From Porcincola sp945869225 (GTDB lineage: Bacteria; Bacillota; Clostridia; Lachnospirales; Lachnospiraceae), in assembly GCF_052118625.1 (NCBI RefSeq), contig NZ_JBQKGW010000004.1, positions 1 through 64,000 of the forward strand: a DNA stretch of 64,000 nt, read 5' to 3'. The translations under genes were made by a program, and so were the position numbers. Shown here one piece after another: positions 50,571-59,057 of the stretch (position 1 is the first letter of the stretch; each line of letters starts with the position of its first letter). A model generated the notes under the pieces. That model was not told the DNA's origin. It did not search any database and was given only the letters and a program-made list of their open reading frames with translations.

Positions 50571-51659
50571 ATGGCAGATGAAATCAAATCGGAGGCACTG
50601 TCAGAAAATGAGGCAGGCCAGACAGCTGCGGCATCGCCGCAGGCCGTCAGTGTGAATGCTGACGCACCGCAGGCTTCAGAGCCGCAGACAGATGAGCATC
50701 AGGCGGTGAGCAAAGAATCCGGCACGCAGACACCCGGGGCGCAGGCGGACGAGCCGCAGACAATGGCAGACGTAGAAGCAGAACTGAATGCTTCCTTCCG
50801 TCCGATCCGCGAAGGCGATACGCTGGACTGTGAGGTTGTCGGTGTGGACGACGACAAGGTCACGGTTGACATTGCTTCCTATACGGACGGCATCATCCGG
50901 AAAGAAGACGTCAGCGACGATCCTTCATATTCCATCCGTGAACATATCAGCGTCGGTCAGAAATTGCAGGCGACGGTCATCCGCCGGGATGATCATGGTC
51001 ATGTCGGCCTTTCTCTGAAAAAGGCAGCCAGTCTCGCGGCCTGGGACCGCGCCAGAAACCTGCTGGCTTCAAAGGAGAATGTCCGTGTGAAGATCTCCGG
51101 CGTGACAAAAGCCGGTGCGATCGCCTACCTGGACGGCATCCGCGCATTTATCCCGGCATCCAAGCTCAGCCTGGGCTATGTGTCCGATGACGAGCTCCCG
51201 GGGTGGATCGGAAAGGAGATCGAAGTCCGTGTCATCACAGCGGATGAGGGCGGCAATCATCTTGTCCTCTCCGCAAAGGACATTCTCCATGAGAAGCGCG
51301 AGGAAGAGCGGCGGGCACACATTGCCCTCGTAAAGCCGGGCACCATCACAGAAGGAACCGTCGAATCCCTGAAGGACTTTGGTGCTTTTGTCGATATCGG
51401 AGAAGGCGTGACAGGGCTGCTGCATGTCTCCCAGATCAGCCAGAAACGGATCAAATCGCCGGCAGATGTTCTGAAGGTCGGGCAAAAGGTCCGTGTCAAG
51501 ATCACAAAAGTTGCGGATGGCCGTGTTTCCCTGAGTATGAAGGCGCTCGAGGATGAGGGAGATCCGCAGGCAGACACAAAGGAAGAGCACTATGACCTTC
51601 CGAAGAGCGAGGAGATCGGAACCGGACTCGGTGCTCTGCTGAAAAATATCCGTCTCTGA
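50571..51659 (+). CDS. S1-domain RNA-binding protein (ribosomal S1-like)
   Basis: A 362-residue protein. An acidic, Gln/Ala-rich N-terminus (1-70) precedes at least three S1 domains: EGDTLDCEVVGVDDDKVTVD, KENVRVKISGVTKAGAIAYL and GTITEGTVESLKDFGAFVDI (with GVTGLLHVSQIS). This is the short Gram-positive RpsA-like/YpfD type, probably binding mRNA or ribosomes. GGGAGGG precedes the ATG; a 57-residue upstream extension crosses the promoter and is rejected. Confidence 0.88.
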   Translation: MADEIKSEALSENEAGQTAAASPQAVSVNADAPQASEPQTDEHQAVSKESGTQTPGAQADEPQTMADVEAELNASFRPIREGDTLDCEVVGVDDDKVTVDIASYTDGIIRKEDVSDDPSYSIREHISVGQKLQATVIRRDDHGHVGLSLKKAASLAAWDRARNLLASKENVRVKISGVTKAGAIAYLDGIRAFIPASKLSLGYVSDDELPGWIGKEIEVRVITADEGGNHLVLSAKDILHEKREEERRAHIALVKPGTITEGTVESLKDFGAFVDIGEGVTGLLHVSQISQKRIKSPADVLKVGQKVRVKITKVADGRVSLSMKALEDEGDPQADTKEEHYDLPKSEEIGTGLGALLKNIRL

Positions 51660-51677
51660 AGCCGGCAGCTTTCACAA

Positions 51678-51717
51678 AAAAAACACGGGATCCTCTCATC
51701 GGAATCCCGTGTTTTTT
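51678..51717. terminator. Bidirectional terminator between the S1 gene and the sulfatase gene
   Basis: AAAAAACACGGGAT (51678-51691) and ATCCCGTGTTTTTT (51704-51717) are perfect 14-base arms serving both converging genes. Confidence 0.9.
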
Positions 51718-51723
51718 CTTTGC

Positions 51724-53967
51724 TTAATTTTTGCTGAACAGGCCCTTCACCCAGTCAAAGGCCCTCTTGTACCAGGCATCCGGCTTCAGCTCCGCGCCGT
51801 ACTTGTCACACTGATACGATTCTGCATTTCCTCCTCCTGCATCGTACTTCAGGTGGTAGTAATGCGTGTCGATGTGGATGCCCCGCACACCGTCGATCAT
51901 ACAGTGCGGCTGGATCTTAATCCGCCCGTCAAAGGCCTGTTCGGTCGGAATCTTGATCACAATCTGGAAGACACCCGGCTTGATCTCCGTTGAATCCGTC
52001 CAGGAAACATAATCGGAACCGTTCACCGTGTACCCGTACATATGAAGCGACGCCCTGAAGCCCTCCACCTTGTCGGAGGTGACATTATCGATCGTGTAGG
52101 TGATCGTCGAGGTCTTCGGATCATACTCACCATAGTGAATATCCGCCGTGACCTTCTTCAGGTTCGACTGCTCATCCATCCAGTCAGAGCTCTTCATGAG
52201 CTCGGTGTTCACATAGTCCAGCCCGTCCTTCTCAATCAGCGTATCCTTGTCGGAGAACAGATTGGTTCCCATTCCAAGGCGGTCTCCGTCGATCTTGACT
52301 CCGAGCGCTGCCAGCGTTGTCGGGAAGTTGTCGATCGTTGCAAACTCCCTGTAGTCATCACGCACCGGCTTGACAGCAGAGTTGAGATAGCAGGTATAAA
52401 CCTTTCTCCTGTAATCGTAGGATGCTCCAGCGCAGATCTCCTTGTTCATCGTCGGATGATCGCCGGAGATGATAACCGTCGTGTTGTCATACCAGTCCTG
52501 CTGCTGGATCCACTTCACAAATTCCACAACCTGCTTGTCCGAGAGGTGGATCACATTCTTGTACTGATCCGGGAAGACTTCCTCATACCCGGTATCCTTG
52601 TATCCGTCCGGATAATGCGTATCGACGGTCAGCATCGTGAAGTCAAACGGCTTTCCGGAACTTCCGAGCTCCGTCAGCTTGTTCTTCGCATACTCAAAGA
52701 GCTTCGTATCCTCAAACCCCCACCAGACCTTGTAGTCGGAAGGCAGGGTGCCGTTTGTCGTGTACAGTTTCCAGTCATCAAAGTTGAAATTGCCATGTTC
52801 CGAGAAGCAGAGACGCCGCCCGCCGAATGTCGCATCGGAGCCGAACATCATCTCCATGGTGTACCCCTCTTTCGAGAGAATATCGCCCAGGCAGGTCAGG
52901 TTCGGGAAGAACGAATCCTGCGTGTTCATGAAGTTTGTTCCGACACCGTTGATCTCAATCGGGATCTTCAGCGGAAGTCCGCTTGTCGCGGCCCACATGC
53001 CTGCCATCGTCCATGTGCTGTACTTGAGCGCATTGCCGCCGTCCAGCTTTGTCGACTGATCCTTCCCGGCGAAATCAACATTATCGGTATCCTTCGCAAG
53101 CTCTGTCAGCTCCGGAATCAGGCTTTCATCGAAGAGACCTCCGCTGTCCTTGTCAGAGTAGGACATCTCCATCGATTCCAGAAAGATGTAGATCAGATTT
53201 CTTTTCTTCTCCGGGAACGTCAGGGTTGTCGTCGCCGGATCGACATAATTGTCCTCGATGTAAGTGGATTTTTCTCCCATGGAGGCAATCCGCTGTCCGA
53301 TTCCCAGCTTGCTCCAGATTCTGCTGATCTGGATACTCCCGAAGACGACTGCGGCGACCGTGACTGCCGGAAGGAGGAACCTTCTGATCAGCCGTCTGGC
53401 CTTCGTATTTTTTTTCGCATAATCCTTCCGGATTGCCTCTTCCTTCTCCGGTGAAAGCTCCGCTGCCGCGCGGATTGTCTTTCCGTTTTTATCCTTCTGC
53501 TTTTTCGCCTTCGGCGGCTGCTTGGGCATCAGGAAGAGATGATAGACCGCAATCAGTACAGCCAGAAGAATGACCGGCCCCACAACACAGTATCCGATGT
53601 ATCCCCAGATGATCCCGGAGTCTGTTCCCTTCAGCGGCTGGGTGATCGTAAACATCACCTCATCCAGCGACAGATCTCCCCACTCATCGGTGACCCACTT
53701 TGCCGACAGCCCGGCAATCATCATAAACATCATCAGGAAATACAGCAGGAAACGGATGACTCTCCATCTCGCTTTCTCCCGGATCAGCGGTCCGCCCGTC
53801 GATGCCGCAGGTTCATTCTCCACGCCTGCCTGTTTCGAGTCGGCTGATCGCCTGGCTGCCTGCTCACTCTTACCGGCTGTCCCGGGCATCCCCTGTCCTT
53901 TTGATTCAAACCCGGCATTCGTTTCCCGGTTCTCCTCTTGTCCCTTCAAATCCTTCTCCTCACTCAT
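51724..53967 (-). CDS. LtaS/MdoB-type sulfatase-fold phosphoglycerol transferase
   Basis: About 747 residues. A disordered cytoplasmic N-terminus (1-65), membrane segments (VIRFLLYFLMMFMMIAGL; YIGYCVVGPVILLAVLIAVY; LIRRFLLPAVTVAAVVFGSI), then an extracellular sulfatase domain: LIYIFLESMEMSYSDKDSGG, the catalytic-Thr region YSTWTMAGMWAATSGLPLKI, TMLTVDTHYPDGYK and VIISGDHPTMNKE. The active-site region resembles MdoB/OpgB more than LtaS. The C-terminal 150 residues are an extra beta-rich domain. Likely transfers phosphoglycerol to a surface polymer. AAAAGG favours the ATG at 53967. Confidence 0.85.
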   Translation of the reverse strand: MSEEKDLKGQEENRETNAGFESKGQGMPGTAGKSEQAARRSADSKQAGVENEPAASTGGPLIREKARWRVIRFLLYFLMMFMMIAGLSAKWVTDEWGDLSLDEVMFTITQPLKGTDSGIIWGYIGYCVVGPVILLAVLIAVYHLFLMPKQPPKAKKQKDKNGKTIRAAAELSPEKEEAIRKDYAKKNTKARRLIRRFLLPAVTVAAVVFGSIQISRIWSKLGIGQRIASMGEKSTYIEDNYVDPATTTLTFPEKKRNLIYIFLESMEMSYSDKDSGGLFDESLIPELTELAKDTDNVDFAGKDQSTKLDGGNALKYSTWTMAGMWAATSGLPLKIPIEINGVGTNFMNTQDSFFPNLTCLGDILSKEGYTMEMMFGSDATFGGRRLCFSEHGNFNFDDWKLYTTNGTLPSDYKVWWGFEDTKLFEYAKNKLTELGSSGKPFDFTMLTVDTHYPDGYKDTGYEEVFPDQYKNVIHLSDKQVVEFVKWIQQQDWYDNTTVIISGDHPTMNKEICAGASYDYRRKVYTCYLNSAVKPVRDDYREFATIDNFPTTLAALGVKIDGDRLGMGTNLFSDKDTLIEKDGLDYVNTELMKSSDWMDEQSNLKKVTADIHYGEYDPKTSTITYTIDNVTSDKVEGFRASLHMYGYTVNGSDYVSWTDSTEIKPGVFQIVIKIPTEQAFDGRIKIQPHCMIDGVRGIHIDTHYYHLKYDAGGGNAESYQCDKYGAELKPDAWYKRAFDWVKGLFSKN

Positions 53968-54105
53968 CCGCATCTGCCTTTTCTATGCTGCCTGGCCATT
54001 CTGCCTGCTGAAGTCAGGATGATCGGTTCATGTAACGATCGTGACTTCTGACGGCTATCTGCCCCCGGCTCCCTGACTGATAAAGTCCTGCCGCATGCGC
54101 CGAGT

Positions 54106-54134
54106 ATTATAACAGCTAAAAAGCGGGATAACAA
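54106..54134 (-). promoter_or_regulatory. Promoter of the LtaS/MdoB-like gene
   Basis: Minus-strand TTGTTA, 17-base spacer, TATAAT, giving a leader of about 130 bases. Confidence 0.7.
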
Positions 54135-54162
54135 TGAACTTTCTATGAAAATTATCATAAAA

Positions 54163-55077
54163 TCAAATCGTCCGGGATACGATATAGCGCGGTCTCCGCT
54201 TTGCCTCCTCGTAGATTCTGGCAACATAATACCCGATCACCCCGAGCGAAATCATGATGATGCTTCCCGTCAGAAGCACCAGGAGGATCACTGTCGTGAA
54301 GCCTTCCACTGCGTGTCCGGTGAAATAACGGATAAGTGTCTGGATCCCCAGGATGACTGCAAAGGCCAGAAATGCCACACCCGTCCAGGTCACACACTGC
54401 ATCGGGGCCGTTGAATAGCCGGCGATGTTGCTGATCGCGTAGTGGATCAGCTTCCGGGTCGACCATTTTGAAACACCGGCTTCCCGCTCCTGGACATCGA
54501 ACTCCACCTGTGTCTGCCGGAATCCGATCCAGGCACTCATCGCCCGGAAGAAGGCATTCTGCTCCGGCATGTCAAGCAGCGTGTTCACCGCTCTTCTGTC
54601 GAGCAGCTTGAAGTCAGAGGCGCGTGACATATCGATCTTTGTCGCTCTTGACATCAGGCTGTAAAACATTCCTGCCGCTGCCCTGTGCGCGCCGCTCTCC
54701 TTCCCGCGGCTCTTCTTGACCCCCTCGATGACCTCGTAGCCCTGTTCCCAGAGCCTGTACATCTGAATCAGGGTCTGCGGCGGATGCTGCAGGTCACAGT
54801 CCATCACAGCCGCACAGTCTCCCTTTGCGGCTGCAAGTCCCGCGAAGATTGCCGCTTCCTTGCCGAAGTTCCTCGAGAAGTGGACACCGTGTACCCGTTC
54901 ATTTGCCTGATGGGCGGTCAGAATCTCACTCCAGGTCAAGTCCCCCGAGCCATCGTCCACAAAGACAAGCTCATAGTCAATGTTTTCACTCTCCAATACC
55001 TGCGCCAGAACCTTTGCTGTCTTCGGAAGCATCGCTTCCTCATTGTAGGCCGGCAGAATCACCGATAACGATGGCAT
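54163..55077 (-). CDS. GtrB-like polyprenyl-phosphate glycosyltransferase (GT2)
   Basis: A 304-residue family 2 glycosyltransferase of the DPM1/GtrB type: PSLSVILPAYNEEAMLPKTA, DDGSGDLTW, MDCDLQHPPQTLIQMYRLWE (DxD) and a C-terminal pair of membrane helices (GVAFLAFAVILGIQTLIRYF; GFTTVILLVLLTGSIIMISL). It would load a sugar on undecaprenyl phosphate. AGGAGGAG favours the ATG at 55077. Follows gtrA-like gene on the same strand and precedes the LtaS/MdoB-like gene, fitting teichoic-acid glycosylation. Confidence 0.88.
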   Translation of the reverse strand: MPSLSVILPAYNEEAMLPKTAKVLAQVLESENIDYELVFVDDGSGDLTWSEILTAHQANERVHGVHFSRNFGKEAAIFAGLAAAKGDCAAVMDCDLQHPPQTLIQMYRLWEQGYEVIEGVKKSRGKESGAHRAAAGMFYSLMSRATKIDMSRASDFKLLDRRAVNTLLDMPEQNAFFRAMSAWIGFRQTQVEFDVQEREAGVSKWSTRKLIHYAISNIAGYSTAPMQCVTWTGVAFLAFAVILGIQTLIRYFTGHAVEGFTTVILLVLLTGSIIMISLGVIGYYVARIYEEAKRRPRYIVSRTI

Positions 55078-55153
55078 GGCCGCTCCTCCTGCTGATCCGT
55101 TCTCTGTTTTGTCTCCCAGTGTTGTTTTCATATCATGTACCAGCCCCCGCCTG

Positions 55154-55642
55154 TCAGGCACTTCGTTCTGCCTGCTTTTCCTTCTTCCGGAAAATAATCA
55201 GCTTCGAGAACACATAGTTCAGGATCACGACCAGAACACTGACGGCCACCTTGGCGAGCATCCCCTTGACCCCGAACAGCTTCTGATTCAGTCCGGCTTT
55301 CACCAGAAGCGGGACACCGGCCATCTCAATGACGCCGGTCGCAAGCCTTGCCGAAAAAAAGAGGGCAACTTCCCGAAGGACGAACCCGATTTTCCAGCTG
55401 CAGGAATGAAAAACCCAGACTTTATTGGTCAGGTAGGCGAAAATGACCGCGCAGACCCACGACAGTATGTTTGAAACCGTGATGCCCATCCCAAGGTTTC
55501 TGGCGAACAGAGCATAGGTCCCCCAGCTCACAACCGTCGTGAGTCCGCCCATCACAAGGTAACGGATGATCTCTCCGAGATCCATCCTGCCTGAGCCTTT
55601 GCTGCACCCGTTATCAGGCGCTGTCTTCTTCTCTTCCTCCAT
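55154..55642 (-). CDS. GtrA-family membrane protein
   Basis: A 162-residue protein with four membrane helices (YLVMGGLTTVVSWGTYALFA; GITVSNILSWVCAVIFAYLT; NKVWVFHSC; KVAVSVLVVILNYVFSKLII), the GtrA/DPMS-flippase signature. Expected to flip or present the GtrB product across the membrane. The following gene is GtrB-like. Confidence 0.88.
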   Translation of the reverse strand: MEEEKKTAPDNGCSKGSGRMDLGEIIRYLVMGGLTTVVSWGTYALFARNLGMGITVSNILSWVCAVIFAYLTNKVWVFHSCSWKIGFVLREVALFFSARLATGVIEMAGVPLLVKAGLNQKLFGVKGMLAKVAVSVLVVILNYVFSKLIIFRKKEKQAERSA

Positions 55643-55839
55643 CTCTCCTGCCCTCTTATCGTCTTCCGCGTCTTTCGCTTTTCTCCATCTGCATCTGCCC
55701 TGTGCGGCTCTCTTTCTCTTACCGGTTTTCCTGGGTTTTTCATCTCACACATACCGGCCAGTTGATGGTTCCCCCCATATCCCAGTCTGACTGCAGCTTC
55801 AGAGACTATACCACAGGATCACCCCTGCCGGCGGCCTGA

Positions 55840-56610
55840 TTACAGTCCCTGAACGCTGCCGATCCCAAGGGAACGGCAAGCCGCCTGAAGCTGCTCCTCA
55901 AACTGCGGGTAGAAATCCTTCTCTGTGTCAAAACCGGCCAGATAGCACTTTTCCAGTATCTGCATGCAGACAATTTTCCGCAGACGATCCTGCACAGCAT
56001 CCGTGTACCCTGAAGCAGTCCCTTGCGTCTGCGCGGCGCATGTGCTTCTGGCAGCTGTCCCCTGCATCTGTGCTGTTCCCATGCTTCCTTCCCCGGTTCC
56101 GCAGCACGCCTGCGCGGCCTTCAGGAAGGCGTGCCAGGTTCTGCAGTATGCCTCGTATCGCGAAAGATCGGGAATGCCCAGCCATTTTTTCACCTTCACC
56201 TTGCTGCCGGTACAGTGTGTACACTCTCCGGTCTGCAGGATGTAGGAAAAATCTCCGTCCTCCCAGCAGCGCCCGAGCGGATAAAGCCTGCAGATTCCCG
56301 GGCGGTACGTGTGGATCTCACATCTCCCATCCGCCCCCAGATAGGGACATACGCCTCCTGCCATGGCCAGCACCGGCTGAATCAGCCCGTCGATCACCTC
56401 AAGCCTGACTGTCACGTTCAGCAGCTTCTCCAGGCCGCAGCCTGCAGCCTTCTTCAGCTGATAGATGTCCCATGGATCCAGCACGATCAGCGCGTCCATC
56501 CGGCAGCAGTCACAACAGCCCAGACAGCCATTTGTCCCGATCTTCACCAGATCATCCGCCCTGTACCGCCTTCCATCCGAAATCTCCTCGATCGACTGTT
56601 CACGTCTCAT
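55840..56610 (-). CDS. YkgJ-family cysteine-cluster protein
   Basis: A 256-residue protein with the YkgJ (UPF0153) cysteine pattern: GTNGCLGCCDCCRMDALIVL, GGVCPYLGADGRCEIHTYRP and GICRLYPLGRC, plus ECTHCTGS; likely a zinc or iron-sulfur ligand set. A low-complexity insertion (AQMQGTAARSTCAAQTQGTA, residues about 185-205) separates the core from a helical C-terminus. The ATG overlaps the esterase gene's stop by 11 bases. Function unknown. Confidence 0.83.
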   Translation of the reverse strand: MRREQSIEEISDGRRYRADDLVKIGTNGCLGCCDCCRMDALIVLDPWDIYQLKKAAGCGLEKLLNVTVRLEVIDGLIQPVLAMAGGVCPYLGADGRCEIHTYRPGICRLYPLGRCWEDGDFSYILQTGECTHCTGSKVKVKKWLGIPDLSRYEAYCRTWHAFLKAAQACCGTGEGSMGTAQMQGTAARSTCAAQTQGTASGYTDAVQDRLRKIVCMQILEKCYLAGFDTEKDFYPQFEEQLQAACRSLGIGSVQGL

Positions 56611-57754
56611 CCGGCACCTCCATCAACTTTGAGAAAATCGGAAGCGCATTGTACAGGTACCGGGTTGTCCCGTGACTTCCGTGGTGCACCTCTCCTTCCC
56701 CGATTTCAAAAACAACGTTGGCGGCCGTCCCGCCATCCCCGAAAGAAAAGAATTCCGGATGATTCTTCTCATCCCGCACCTGCGCCTCCACGACGCCCAG
56801 TGCGAAATCCTTCGACCCGACGCAGGAATACAAGAAGAAATCATCCTTCGTGTATCCCTGGGCAGCGACCGCGTCCATGATGTACCTGGCGCCGAAATCG
56901 GCCATCGTTCCGCTCTCCTGCGCGTCCGGTCCCCAGTACAGGGAACCGCTCATTCCCAGAAATGAGTGAAAATAGTCCAAGCAGTCGCAGAGACGGTAGT
57001 ACGTGGTGACGCTTCCCATCAAAAAACCGCCGAAGGCTCTCTGCCACCTGGATGCCCTCAGACCGGCCTCATCGGCCGTCTCCGCACAGGTGCTGTAGTG
57101 GCTTTCCACCTGAGGAAGCACGTCCCGGCGCAGCTCGTCCACAAACCCTTTGGTATATTCCGCGTCCCAGTCAGCCTCCCGTTTCTGTCCCTGCTTCGGA
57201 TAGTAGGTCAGTCCTACAAAGATCATCGGCTTGATCTCTCCGAGGGCAATCATGTTGTCGACAACATATTTGAGCTCCTTCGGCTGGAGCGGGGAACCGA
57301 AAAACCGCTCAGCACTTCCGCCCGCCCCATGCATGAGGTAAAAAATCGGGTATCTTTCCGAGGGGTCATATCCATACGGGAGATAGACCTCCGCGTACTT
57401 TCGGATCTCCTTCTCTTCCCTTCCGTAAAGGCCATACGTGTTTGTCGTGTACCAGAATTTTTCGATTGTACCGCTTTCCGCAGGCTCATAGGTATAAGCC
57501 GCCGGCACCTCGTCCATCGACAGCCCCACCTTCGTAAGGCCGCCATCTTCCTGATCAGACTGTGTTCTGACCATCAAAGTGGATCTGACACTGCGGCGGG
57601 CTGCCGCCTTCGGCGCCTGAGCATGGAGGAAGCTCTTCCTTCTTAGAAACAGCAGCAGGACCGCCACGCCAAAAAGACCCAGGAGCAGGCCGCACCGAAT
57701 TTGCTTCCTGCTCCTGAGTCCTGTTTTCTGTCCGGGATGATTCGATCTCTTCAT
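56600..57754 (-). CDS. Esterase-family alpha/beta hydrolase with altered nucleophile motif
   Basis: A 384-residue membrane-anchored (CGLLLGLFGVAVLLLFLRRK) esterase of the esterase D/feruloyl-esterase type: AEVYLPYGYDPSERYPIFYL then MHGAGGSAERFF (oxyanion region). The nucleophile elbow, normally GFSMG, reads AFGGFLMGSVTTYY: the codon at 57020-57022 is TTG where TCG would give Ser. The acid/His region FFLYSCVGSKDFA...VHHGSHGTTRYL is present. GAAGGAG favours the ATG at 57754. Probably inactive unless the base is an error. Confidence 0.82.
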   Translation of the reverse strand: MKRSNHPGQKTGLRSRKQIRCGLLLGLFGVAVLLLFLRRKSFLHAQAPKAAARRSVRSTLMVRTQSDQEDGGLTKVGLSMDEVPAAYTYEPAESGTIEKFWYTTNTYGLYGREEKEIRKYAEVYLPYGYDPSERYPIFYLMHGAGGSAERFFGSPLQPKELKYVVDNMIALGEIKPMIFVGLTYYPKQGQKREADWDAEYTKGFVDELRRDVLPQVESHYSTCAETADEAGLRASRWQRAFGGFLMGSVTTYYRLCDCLDYFHSFLGMSGSLYWGPDAQESGTMADFGARYIMDAVAAQGYTKDDFFLYSCVGSKDFALGVVEAQVRDEKNHPEFFSFGDGGTAANVVFEIGEGEVHHGSHGTTRYLYNALPIFSKLMEVPDET

Positions 57755-57812
57755 GTCCATCTCCTTCGTCTGCGCAGACAGTCCATGCTGTTTTCCCTGA
57801 CAGTCGAATCAG

Positions 57813-59042
57813 TCAGCCTTCCTGCGGTTCCGCATAAGAGGCCACGATGCCGGTCAGGATCTTCACCTCGTCATCCATGTCCTCGGCCGTGATGTGCTCA
57901 AACGGGCCATGGAAGCCATAGCCGCCCGTCCCGAGATTCGGGCAGGGAAGCCCGCGGAAGGAAAGCGCTGCACCATCCGTCCCGCCGCGCACAGGGGCGC
58001 TGTCCGGGGTGATTCCAAGTGCTGAAATTGCCTTTTTTGCGTTCTCGACCAGGTGCATGCAGGGCCGGATCTTCTCTTCCATGTTCCGGTACTGCTGCTT
58101 TATGGTGAGCTTTACGGTTCCCTCCCCGTACTTCTCATTGATCGTTTTTTCGATATGCCGAAGAAGATCCAGCCTTGCCTGGAAATGCCCTTCGCTGTGG
58201 TCTCTCACCAGGTAGGACACCTCTGCCTTCTCCACCGTCCCGCTGATGCTCTCCAGATGGAAGAACCCTTCCCGTCCTTCCGTCAGACGCGGGATATCCG
58301 CTGCCGGAAGCATCGCGTTGATCTCGCAGGCGACAAGACCGGCATTGATCATCAGGTCCTTTGCGCTTCCAGTGTGGACAGAAACCCCGCGGATCTCGAA
58401 CTGTGCGCCTGCCGCGTTGAAGTTTTCATAGGTGATCTCGGAGGTCGCCCCGCCATCCACCGTGTAGGCATAGTCTGCGCCGAACTGCTTCAGATTGAAC
58501 AGATGCGCCTCTGAGCCAATCTCCTCATCCGGCGTAAATGCAATCGAGAGCGGCCCGTGCGGAAGCTTCTGGTCTCTCAGCGTTTCAACCAATGTCAGAA
58601 TCTCTGCGATCCCGGCCTTGTCGTCCGCCCCGAGCAGGGTCGTCCCGTCGGTCGTAATCAGGGTCTTCCCCTTCATCTGCGTCAGCTCCGGGAAGTCCGC
58701 CGGATCCAGCACCTTTCCGTCCCCGAGCGCAACCGCCTTTCCATCATAGTGTTCATGAATCTGCGGCCTGACATCCTTCCCGGAAGCGTCCGGCGCGGTA
58801 TCCATGTGTGCGATGAACCCCAGCTTTGTCCGGTTCTCCAGTCCGGGTGTCGCCGGAATATGGCCGGTCACGTAGCCATTCTCATCAAGGCCGGCATCCC
58901 CGATGCCAAGACGCTTCATCTCTTCCACCAGGATTCTGGCCAGATCCAGCTCCCGCTCCGCACTCGGCGAGCAGGCTTCATTCTCCGGATCGCTTGTTGT
59001 CCAGACCCTCGCGTACCGGAGCAGTCTCTCATATGCTCTCAT
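57813..59042 (-). CDS. pepT: Peptidase T (tripeptidase)
   Basis: A 409-residue M20B metallopeptidase releasing the N-terminal residue of tripeptides. KLGFIAHMDTAPDASGKDVR, TTLLGADDKAGIAEILTLVE, IAFTPDEEIGSEAHLF and VRGGTDGAALSFRGLPCPNL carry the two-zinc ligands and catalytic Glu. Standard length. Directly follows the M18 aminopeptidase gene (15-base gap), forming a peptide-degradation pair. Confidence 0.95.
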   Translation of the reverse strand: MRAYERLLRYARVWTTSDPENEACSPSAERELDLARILVEEMKRLGIGDAGLDENGYVTGHIPATPGLENRTKLGFIAHMDTAPDASGKDVRPQIHEHYDGKAVALGDGKVLDPADFPELTQMKGKTLITTDGTTLLGADDKAGIAEILTLVETLRDQKLPHGPLSIAFTPDEEIGSEAHLFNLKQFGADYAYTVDGGATSEITYENFNAAGAQFEIRGVSVHTGSAKDLMINAGLVACEINAMLPAADIPRLTEGREGFFHLESISGTVEKAEVSYLVRDHSEGHFQARLDLLRHIEKTINEKYGEGTVKLTIKQQYRNMEEKIRPCMHLVENAKKAISALGITPDSAPVRGGTDGAALSFRGLPCPNLGTGGYGFHGPFEHITAEDMDDEVKILTGIVASYAEPQEG

Positions 59043-59057
59043 CTGCCACTCCTCTTC

